From contig JBKDZL010000001.1 in assembly GCA_047971145.1 (NCBI GenBank), positions 1 through 59,186 on the forward strand: a stretch of 59,186 bases of DNA, given 5' to 3'. The translations under genes were made by a program, and so were the position numbers. Of this stretch, positions 53,688-59,186 are shown piece by piece (position 1 is the first letter of the stretch; each line of letters opens with the position of its first letter). The DNA comes from JBKDZL01 sp047971145 (GTDB taxonomy: Bacteria; Bacillota_I; Bacilli_A; Erysipelotrichales; Erysipelotrichaceae). The notes under the pieces were generated by a model. It had not been told where the DNA came from, made no database searches, and saw nothing but the letters and a program-made list of their open reading frames with translations.

Positions 53688-53715
53688 TTGCTAAAGGTAA
53701 TACTGACTTTAGCAA
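53688..53715 (-). other. candidate rolling-circle origin: hairpin with CAGTATTAC loop
   Basis: TTGCTAAAG (53688-53696) and CTTTAGCAA (53707-53715) form a perfect 9-bp stem. On the minus strand, the coding strand of rep, the 10-nt loop contains CAGTATTAC (53705 to 53697). This fits NANTATTAC, the nick-site nonanucleotide of circoviruses, geminiviruses and relatives, which is cut between the last two T/A positions (TATT/AC). The position next to a CRESS-type rep makes an origin the simplest reading. Confidence 0.75.
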
Positions 53716-53716
53716 T

Positions 53717-53773
53717 CCCCTTACGGGGAAGAGGTTTCGCACTACGCCTTAACGGCTTGTTGCTTCACCTCTT
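53717..53773. repeat. further hairpins beside the candidate origin
   Basis: CCCC-TTAC-GGGG (53717-53728) directly follows the origin hairpin. Then AAGAGGT (53729-53735) and ACCTCTT (53767-53773) enclose an inner GCC-TTAAC-GGC stem. The whole 53.69-53.77 kb block is unusually GC-rich and structured for this element. It could be iteron-like Rep binding structure, a single-strand origin, or a structured RNA. Confidence 0.5.
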
Positions 53774-53782
53774 GGTGTAAGA

Positions 53783-54118
53783 TTAATCTGATTCAGATAA
53801 CGTTGCCTTTTGTGCAGCACCACGAACTGCTAACTCATATTGTGACTTTGGTGAAACTGTAATTAGACAATTCTCGAAAGAAATCAGTAAGGGTTCTCCA
53901 GATTGCCGGCGTGCTCTAACAAGGTCAACTTGTTCTGCTATTGCTCCATCATCACTAATTCTGATATCAATGGGTTCATAGTTGATTAGGGTCTGATACA
54001 CTGTATCAAAAATATCAGTTGCCTCTCCATCCTTAAATTGCTTTCGACGTGAAACGTCTAATAGTTCGAATTCCTCATAGTTTGTAAATGCTTCTAAATT
54101 GATTACCATATTTCTCAT
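53783..54118 (-). CDS. small protein of unknown function, first gene of the rep operon
   Basis: A 111-aa acidic protein (NLEAFTNYEEFELLDVSRRKQF...GEPLLISFENCLITVSPKSQYELAVRG). AAAGGAGG precedes the ATG at 54118. Small proteins at this place in Tn916-type elements are often DUF961-like, but I cannot see a convincing match. The gene lies upstream of the origin hairpin and rep, and is divergent from the XRE repressor, with a 16-bp palindrome at its promoter. Confidence 0.65.
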   Translation of the reverse strand: MRNMVINLEAFTNYEEFELLDVSRRKQFKDGEATDIFDTVYQTLINYEPIDIRISDDGAIAEQVDLVRARRQSGEPLLISFENCLITVSPKSQYELAVRGAAQKATLSESD

Positions 54119-54141
54119 GATAATACCTCCTTTTATTTTTT

Positions 54142-54157
54142 GTAGTTAGCTAACTAC
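54142..54157. promoter_or_regulatory. 16-bp palindrome in the divergent control region
   Basis: GTAGTTAGCTAACTAC is a perfect palindrome. It lies 24 bp from the minus-strand start codon, overlapping the likely promoter of the rep operon. Confidence 0.55.
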
Positions 54158-54232
54158 TATTATGATACCTAAAGATGAATAGTTGAGATAGATGCTTAAT
54201 TGTTTTCAAGTGGTGCATTTTGTCGCTAAAAG

Positions 54233-54247
54233 GGTACAGAATGTACC
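54233..54247. promoter_or_regulatory. operator-like GGTACA-GAA-TGTACC
   Basis: A perfect 6-bp inverted repeat with 3-bp spacer, just upstream of the TATGAT-like -10 region of the XRE gene. It is a candidate binding site for that repressor. Confidence 0.5.
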
Positions 54248-54289
54248 TGCTTTATAGTATGATAGTTTTATAGAAAGGAATGATATATT

Positions 54290-54865
54290 ATGGGAAGTGG
54301 CAAGCATGCAAAAAATAATTTGCAAGTATTAAGAGAGGAAAAAGGAATATCCAGAGAGAAGTTTAGTAAAAAATTCCATATTTCAGAAGATTCATTGAAA
54401 AACTATGAAAAATCAAATAGAAGATTGCCAATTGAATTAGCTATTGATATTTGTGATAAATATAAAGTGTCTTTAGATTGGATGTTTTGTGTTGATGATA
54501 AAATGAAGAATGATACTATGGAACAAGTTATGTTAGCACTTAGAAAAGTTATCTCAATAGGAAAAGAAATGACTAATGAAGGACTCGTCCCAGTATTATT
54601 AATAAATAAAGAGTTTGCAAATTATCTTGATGAACTTCGATATTACGAAACTATATTGATGCAGAGTAGTTACATAGATATGGATGTGTATAATGCTGGG
54701 AGAAAGAAAATTTTTGACGAGTATAAATCGGTTCTAACTAAGTTAGATGAAAATGCAACTTTTATTGCAGATAAATGTTTAAGTGTACGAGGGATAAAAA
54801 GTTCAACTGCTGAGTCGGAATCTGATACAATATTGACTTACTTGAGAAGCTATGATTTAGACTAA
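54290..54865 (+). CDS. XRE-family repressor of the element
   Basis: The 191-aa protein has an N-terminal helix-turn-helix (NNLQVLREEKGISREKFSKKFHISEDSLKNYEKSNRRLPIELAIDICDKY, ~9-58) and a helical C-terminal part with no peptidase motif. It is divergent from the rep operon, as expected for a switch that keeps the integrated element silent. RBS GAAAGGA precedes ATG 54290. Confidence 0.85.
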   Translation: MGSGKHAKNNLQVLREEKGISREKFSKKFHISEDSLKNYEKSNRRLPIELAIDICDKYKVSLDWMFCVDDKMKNDTMEQVMLALRKVISIGKEMTNEGLVPVLLINKEFANYLDELRYYETILMQSSYIDMDVYNAGRKKIFDEYKSVLTKLDENATFIADKCLSVRGIKSSTAESESDTILTYLRSYDLD

Positions 54866-54908
54866 TACTAGATGAGTTTTTTGTTTCATTTTAATTTCAA
54901 TACAAGCA

Positions 54909-54938
54909 CAAAAAAAGAAGCCTTGAAGTTGGCTTCTT
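54909..54938 (-). terminator. terminator of the unknown two-gene module
   Basis: On the minus strand AAGAAGCC (54938-54931) and GGCTTCTT (54922-54915) form the stem, followed by a T7 tract. It ends transcription from the gene at 54952. Confidence 0.85.
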
Positions 54939-54951
54939 AATCTAAAAAATG

Positions 54952-55764
54952 TTATATATATCTTTTCAACTTTTCAATCATCTTTAAACTCCGATATGAT
55001 ATGATTTCAAGCGATTTTGAAATGTAATTTTTTGCACAACTAATATATTCATCTTCTGTTAGCTTCTTCTTTTTATAGTGATAATAATTAGGTGCAAATA
55101 CATTTTTGGAATGACCACTTACAGCATCCACATAAGGTTGTAAATAGAAATCTTCAATCAAACTTTTATAACCTAGAATACCTTGATAATTACTGAAAAA
55201 ATTACTGTTTTCAACAATATAGTTATTGAGCTCTTTTCTGCTATTAGCCTTTAAGTTTCCTTGATAGCACAATTCTAAATCAATCAAGAACAAATCAAAA
55301 TAGTCGTGCCAACCATTAATCCCTTTATATTGATTTAAAGAATAATGACTAGAATGTTTGTTGACAAGTGGAAGCATATTTCCGATTGTATGATATTTGT
55401 AGTAAAAATCCTTAGCAATATTTAAAATTTCTTTGTTGTCAGTATGTTTGCGAATACCAATGAAACCAGTTATTTCATCATTTTCTCTTATAGGTTTACC
55501 AAATAATGTTCGGAATGAATTTATAGTATCACCTCTATAAATTCCAGTTGATGATAACTCATCAAATTTTAAGTCTTTGATTTTATCTCCCCAAACAATA
55601 ATGTAAATTGCATTCATGATTTTTGTATTATCTGGATCGCTTCCACCAAATTTAATATTCTTTCTGATATTTTTTAAATCGAAGTTTGCTAGCCTATCAA
55701 TATCTCCATTGAGTTCTTCTTGAATAAAATCCTTTATTAATTCGATACATTCAACTTTGGTCAC
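54952..55764 (-). CDS. unknown protein, second gene of a two-gene module
   Basis: A 270-aa soluble protein, Asn/Lys-rich, without membrane segments. The stretch KDFYYKYHTIGNMLPLVN...GINGWHDYFDLFLIDLELC recalls a DUF6994-like layout, from memory only. No catalytic motif is clear. Its ATG overlaps the stop of the partner gene, so both are coupled. Its place among the cargo next to a restriction-modification system suggests a defence or addiction role, but this is inference from position. Confidence 0.65.
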   Translation of the reverse strand: MTKVECIELIKDFIQEELNGDIDRLANFDLKNIRKNIKFGGSDPDNTKIMNAIYIIVWGDKIKDLKFDELSSTGIYRGDTINSFRTLFGKPIRENDEITGFIGIRKHTDNKEILNIAKDFYYKYHTIGNMLPLVNKHSSHYSLNQYKGINGWHDYFDLFLIDLELCYQGNLKANSRKELNNYIVENSNFFSNYQGILGYKSLIEDFYLQPYVDAVSGHSKNVFAPNYYHYKKKKLTEDEYISCAKNYISKSLEIISYRSLKMIEKLKRYI

Positions 55765-56294
55765 TATATTTCCTCCTTAATTTGAAAATCATTTACATCA
55801 AGTAATATGTAGTCGTTTGCATATCCATATTCAAAGTCTAAAACATCAGTATTGTAAATAGGCTTAAGAAACGCATATTGTTGCATAATGCTACGATTTC
55901 CTATTGCAACAAAAAAAGTATCTCTTAAGTTTGAAATAATTTCATCTTCAATACCCAACTCGCCTAATTGTTTAAATGATGATGTATATCTTGCAAAATT
56001 TTCTTTTACATATTTATAGCGTGATGATTTAACTGCAAATATAATCTGCTCATTTTTTACCGAATCAATTATTAAATTAACTTCTAAATTTCTAGCTAAT
56101 ATATTTAAATATGTAATGCTCTTTGCTAGTTCTTTCTCTACCATCGCTATGTTATACTGCATTTTTTTGTTATTCATTAATGCATGATTAGGAAAAACTG
56201 ATTCGCCGCTTGATTCCTTATTAGTTAAATCAAAGTCTGCAATGACTTTCTTGTAAAAATTTAAATCTTCTTAACGTAATGTAGTTTGATTCAT
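55764..56294 (-). pseudogene. unknown protein, first gene of the module, with early stop codon
   Basis: AGGAGG (56301-56306 on the complementary strand) sits 6 nt before ATG 56294. The frame reads MNQTTLR, meets TAA at 56273-56271 and continues open for 168 codons (EDLNFYKKVIADFDLTNKESSGE...) to the overlap with the next gene. From the internal ATG at 56177 a 137-aa product remains possible, but without a good RBS. CAA, GAA or AAA to TAA is a single change. No family is recognised. Either a nonsense mutation has silenced the module or the sequence has an error. Confidence 0.65.
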
Positions 56295-56338
56295 ATCCAT
56301 CCTCCTTAGTCCTATTTTACTATTTTTTATAATTTTAA

Positions 56339-56405
56339 GCAATACATTAAGCAATACAAAATGCAATGCTTCTTTATTGTGTTTTTTGCAATACGATAGT
56401 ATAAT
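56339..56405. promoter_or_regulatory. GCAATAC repeats and promoter of the RHH gene
   Basis: GCAATAC occurs at 56339, 56351 and 56388, with the variant GCAATGC at 56363; the first three are spaced 12 bp. The promoter is TTGTGT (56377-56382), 17 bp, TATAAT (56400-56405). Repeated sites in and ahead of the promoter fit autoregulation by the ribbon-helix-helix protein, and may also cover the divergent module promoter. Confidence 0.6.
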
Positions 56406-56419
56406 AGGAGGTGGAGATA

Positions 56420-56611
56420 ATGGCTTTTAAACTAAACCCACAACGTAAAGAAACTGAAAATAAAACAATTAGATTTCCAGTTCCATTAATCGAAGAAATA
56501 GAAAAAGCAATTGAAGGTAATGAGGTTTCATTTTCTCATTTTGTGATAGAAGCTTGTAAGTTTGCTTTGGAAAATATAGAAGATGATAATGGAAGCGATA
56601 AATCGATTTAA
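56420..56611 (+). CDS. ribbon-helix-helix DNA-binding protein
   Basis: A 63-aa protein with the RHH layout: basic strand KTIRFPVPLIEEIEKAI, then helices ending VSFSHFVIEACKFALENI. Such proteins bind repeated operators as dimers. ATG 56420 is chosen; GGAGG (56407-56411) is 8 nt upstream. It precedes the restriction gene by 89 bp and is a candidate controller of it. Confidence 0.8.
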   Translation: MAFKLNPQRKETENKTIRFPVPLIEEIEKAIEGNEVSFSHFVIEACKFALENIEDDNGSDKSI

Positions 56612-56700
56612 TTGAATGTTAAAAATGAAGTCAAGAAAATTAAATACAATTGAAAATATAGTATAATTAAAAATATTATGCTGATGGAAAGGAGCTTGAC

Positions 56701-57540
56701 ATGAATATAATAAACGCAATAATAAATCTCGTTAATAATCCAATTACAGAATTGAAAGAATACTATTATAGTAGGAATAGGGCTAATAGTATGGGAGATG
56801 CATTGGAAGAGTATGTAAAGGATTTATTTACAAATACATTTAATTCAAATGTAGAAGAAAGATTGGAAAAAATACAGAGAGTTTTTTCTTACACTGGTAA
56901 TAACAATAATCCCCCTGATGCTATGTTAAGGGGAGGAGATGCTATTGAAATCAAGAAAATCGAAAACAATAACTCAGCTCTTGCGTTAAATAGTAGTTAT
57001 CCAAAACAAACTGTGCACAAAGATAGTCCGATGATTAGTCAAGCATGCCGAATTTCTGAAGATTGGGAAGAGAAAGACCTAATTTATTCGGTGGGAGTTA
57101 TCTCTGGAAATAATCTCAAGAGTTTATGTTTTGTTTACGGAAGTGATTATGCAGCTGAAGACTCCACATATAGAAGAATTAAGACGACGATTAAGAATGG
57201 TGTTGAAAGTATTCCAAATGTCGAGTTTTCAGAAACGAAAGAATTAGGTCGAGTCAATAAGGTTGACCCATTAGGAATCACATATTTAAGAGTACGAGGG
57301 ATGTGGGGAATTGAAAATCCATGGAGTGTATTTGATTATATCTATAAAAGAGAATTCAATAGTGAATTTGAATTTATGTGTATTATAAATGAGGATAAAT
57401 GGAATAGTTTTAATAATATTAGTGAATTAATGATGCTAGAAGAAATTAATGAAAAGTTGAGAATAAAGGATGTCAAAATTAAAAATCCTGATAATCCATC
57501 TCAGTTAAAAAACGCAAAATTAATTGTATATACGAAATGA
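56701..57540 (+). CDS. type II restriction endonuclease, NgoPII family (GGCC)
   Basis: The 279-aa protein carries the NgoPII-type core NPPDAMLRGGDAIEIKKIE with PD-(D/E)xK residues D73 and E83-I-K85, followed by ALNSSYPKQTVHKDSPMISQACR. The family cuts GGCC. RBS AAAGGAG precedes ATG 56701. The cognate methyltransferase starts 11 bp downstream. Stop codon is TGA. Confidence 0.88.
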   Translation: MNIINAIINLVNNPITELKEYYYSRNRANSMGDALEEYVKDLFTNTFNSNVEERLEKIQRVFSYTGNNNNPPDAMLRGGDAIEIKKIENNNSALALNSSYPKQTVHKDSPMISQACRISEDWEEKDLIYSVGVISGNNLKSLCFVYGSDYAAEDSTYRRIKTTIKNGVESIPNVEFSETKELGRVNKVDPLGITYLRVRGMWGIENPWSVFDYIYKREFNSEFEFMCIINEDKWNSFNNISELMMLEEINEKLRIKDVKIKNPDNPSQLKNAKLIVYTK

Positions 57541-57551
57541 GTGACTAAAAT

Positions 57552-58559
57552 ATGACGATGAAATTAATTTCGCTATTTTCAGGAGCTGGAGGTTTGGATC
57601 TAGGCTTTAAAAAAGCTGGGTTTGAAATATCAACAGCAAACGAATTTGATAAGACAATTTGGGAAACATTTGAAAAGAACCATACAATTACAAAATTAAT
57701 CAAGGGAGATATTCGCAAAATTAAAGATGAAGATTTTCCTGATGATGTTGTAGGAATTATTGGTGGTCCACCCTGCCAAAGTTGGTCAGAAGCAGGAAGT
57801 TTAAAAGGTATTGATGACCCTCGTGGGCAACTTTTTTTCGATTACATTAGAATTTTAAAAACAAAACAACCCATGTTTTTTTTAGCAGAAAATGTATCAG
57901 GTATGTTATCAAATAGGCATAATGAAGCTGTTGAAAATTTAATTAATATGTTTGATGAATGTGGTTATGATGTAACAATCAATCTAGTCAATTCTGCAGA
58001 CTATGGAGTTGCACAAGATAGAAAAAGGGTGTTTTATATTGGGTTTAGGAAAGATTTAAATATCGATTTTAAATTTCCAGAACCGTCAACACCACTTAGT
58101 GAAGACAAATTAACATTTAGAGATATAATTTGGGATTTAAAAGATACAGCTATACCAGCATTAGATAAAAATAAACCTAATTCAAAAGAGGCATTGAAAT
58201 ATCCCAATCATGAATATTTTGTTGGTTCTTACTCAACCATTTTTATGAGTCGAAATAGAGTGAGAAATTGGGATGAACAAGCTTATACTGTTCAGGCATC
58301 AGGTAGACAAAGTCAGTTACATCCACAAGCTCCTAAAATGGAAAAAGTTGAAAAGAATTTGTGTAGATTTGAAGTAGGTAAAGAAGACTTATATAGACGT
58401 TTAACTATTCGTGAGGCGGCCCGAGTACAAGGGTTTCCTGATGAATTTGAATTTATTTACGATAAAGTAGATACTGGGTACAAAATGATAGGTAATGCCG
58501 TTCCAGTAGAACTTTCAAGAATAATTGCTTTAGAAATTAAAAAATATATTGAAGAGTGA
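57552..58559 (+). CDS. C5-cytosine DNA methyltransferase, M.HaeIII-like (GGCC)
   Basis: The 335-aa enzyme has all C5 motifs: FSGAGGLDLGF (I), GGPPCQSWSEAGS with catalytic Cys75 (IV), AENVSGM (VI), QDRKRVFYIGF (VIII) and GNAVPVELS (X). Large blocks (IDDPRGQLFFDYIRIL, YPNHEYFVGSYSTIFMSRNRVR, VQASGRQSQLHPQAPKM) read almost like M.HaeIII, supporting GGCC specificity. It protects DNA from the preceding nuclease. M3 at 57558 is an alternative start. Confidence 0.96.
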   Translation: MTMKLISLFSGAGGLDLGFKKAGFEISTANEFDKTIWETFEKNHTITKLIKGDIRKIKDEDFPDDVVGIIGGPPCQSWSEAGSLKGIDDPRGQLFFDYIRILKTKQPMFFLAENVSGMLSNRHNEAVENLINMFDECGYDVTINLVNSADYGVAQDRKRVFYIGFRKDLNIDFKFPEPSTPLSEDKLTFRDIIWDLKDTAIPALDKNKPNSKEALKYPNHEYFVGSYSTIFMSRNRVRNWDEQAYTVQASGRQSQLHPQAPKMEKVEKNLCRFEVGKEDLYRRLTIREAARVQGFPDEFEFIYDKVDTGYKMIGNAVPVELSRIIALEIKKYIEE

Positions 58560-58677
58560 GAATGCAGGATGCCGTCTCATCAAAAACAATAATCTGCTTA
58601 ATCTAAGAATCTTAATAGTTAATTTAAGAGTGATAATCTATTACTGTTATCGCCGATTTAATAACGAAGGAGGAAAA

Positions 58678-58965
58678 ATGAAAGTCTTTTTAGATGATAT
58701 TCGTACCATTGATGATAGTTTAGGTTATATAGTGGTAAGAGACTATGATTCTTGTATTGAAATTCTTAGTGCAGTTCGCAATATCTTGGAATTTGTGAGT
58801 TTGGATTATAGTTTAGGAACAGAGAAAACAGGTTATGATGTTTTAGTTTATCTGATGGAAAATGATATTCATCCAAAACACATTAACATTCACTCTGACC
58901 ATCCAGAAGGAGTGCCTATGATGAGAAAGTTCGCAGAAAAAATTTTTCAAAATTCTCTACAATAA
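58678..58965 (+). CDS. cyclic-phosphate processing receiver-like (cREC) protein
   Basis: A 95-aa protein with a receiver-like fold: MKVFLDDIR with the acidic pair, VRDYDSCIEIL, FVSLDYSLGTEKTGYDVLVYL and HSDHPEGVPMM, the cREC domain pattern. The family is often linked to RNA-repair or defence loci. AAGGAGG is 6 nt before ATG 58678, so the upstream frame from 58549 is not used. It lies 118 bp after the methyltransferase with no assigned partner. Confidence 0.8.
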   Translation: MKVFLDDIRTIDDSLGYIVVRDYDSCIEILSAVRNILEFVSLDYSLGTEKTGYDVLVYLMENDIHPKHINIHSDHPEGVPMMRKFAEKIFQNSLQ

Positions 58966-59186
58966 CATGTAATCAAATATAGTATGGTTGTTTCCATAAT
59001 GAGTTGTTCGTCAAAAGGAAGAACTAAGTTAATAATTAGAAAAAGAAGCAATCAAAATGATTGCCTCCTCAATTGAGTACTATTGAAATTACATAATGCA
59101 TTGCACATTTATTGCACAACTGACTTTGAATGATACTTGATTACACTTTCTATTTAATTCAATAAACCGTTATATTACTGCATGTT
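58966..59186. other. non-coding right end of the element
   Basis: About 220 bp without a supported gene. On the minus strand GGCAATCA (59065-59058) and TGATTGC (59054-59048) form a hairpin followed by TTCTTTTTC, a terminator for a minus-strand gene beyond the window. The 20-bp repeat is at 59099-59118. Read on the minus strand, sequence before the repeat encodes a short tail ending VVQ-stop, parallel to the HVQ-stop end of int. Confidence 0.5.
59099..59118. repeat. right copy of the 20-bp direct repeat (candidate att site)
   Basis: Perfect second copy of the repeat found at 49979-49998. With the left copy it brackets 9.1 kb holding all the mobile-element genes. It may be the right attachment site or the integrase end of a second element in tandem. 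Confidence 0.6.

Noticed and set aside
56339..56394. Short CRISPR-like repeat array (GCAATAC)
   Set aside because: Units are 7 bp with 5-18-bp gaps, lie in a promoter and have no cas genes nearby; an operator array fits better.
58549..58677. N-terminal extension of the cREC protein
   Set aside because: AAGGAGG directly precedes ATG 58678, which starts with the conserved first strand of the family.

Overview
The window is AT-rich bacterial DNA from a low-GC Firmicutes/Tenericutes-type organism. Gene orders such as infC-rpmI-rplT, uvrB-uvrA-hprK-lgt(-ppaX)-trxB, rapZ-yvcK-whiA and ftsA-ftsZ are Bacillus-like. Very low GC, compact proteins and frequent short or absent leaders suggest a Bacilli/Erysipelotrichia/Mollicutes-side lineage; I cannot name a genus. 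UGG encodes Trp throughout and UGA ends several genes, so the standard code applies.

Layout. (1) 1-950: decayed phage-like lysis region with a long hairpin and frameshifted fragments, including a CHAP-like one, stopping beside a tRNA-Ile/tRNA-Ala pair on the minus strand. (2) 1.2-12 kb: housekeeping genes: inositol-phosphatase family, MATE exporter, ung, folate-type ECF S component, ybeY-dgkA-cdd-era-recO, the infC-rpmI-rplT operon with an attenuator leader and AUU start, then a membrane protein, a lipoprotein and a lipid-linked sugar flippase. (3) 12-16.5 kb: HTH-cupin regulator plus potABCD. (4) 16.6-21.3 kb: ftsE-ftsX, an M23 coiled-coil hydrolase and an S41 protease. (5) 21.3-30 kb: uvrB, uvrA, hprK, a fused lgt-ppaX gene, trxB and a rhodanese. 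(6) 30-35 kb: a sugar/ester operon (ROK kinase, type B carboxylesterase, GPH symporter, AraC regulator) behind a cre-like site. (7) 35-40.4 kb: rapZ, yvcK (interrupted by an in-frame UGA), whiA, a DUF2156 protein, a GNAT enzyme and a pyrophosphatase-like protein. (8) 40.5-49.9 kb: compatible-solute ABC transporter, ftsA-ftsZ, a guaB without CBS domains, and guaA.

(9) From 49.98 kb to about 59.12 kb an integrated mobile element lies directly after guaA, a known integration target. It has a tyrosine integrase, a DUF3173 protein, an FtsK/TcpA-like ATPase, and a replication initiator with the motif set of eukaryotic circular ssDNA (CRESS) viruses: WQITINNP, HTH, YIFK, then an SF3 helicase. About 85 bp upstream of this rep a perfect 9-bp hairpin carries CAGTATTAC in its loop on the rep-coding strand. 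This matches the NANTATTAC nick-site consensus of CRESS virus origins and is the most striking signal in the window. Cargo is an XRE repressor, an unrecognised two-gene module (one gene with an early stop), a ribbon-helix-helix protein with repeated operators, a HaeIII/NgoPII-type restriction-modification pair and a small receiver-like cREC protein. A 20-bp direct repeat brackets the element.

Several chromosomal genes have an extended -10 box (TGnTATAAT type) placed so that transcription should start at or within a few bases of the start codon, pointing to leaderless mRNAs. Coordinates and motifs are read from the sequence. Family names come from recognition of motifs without database searches.
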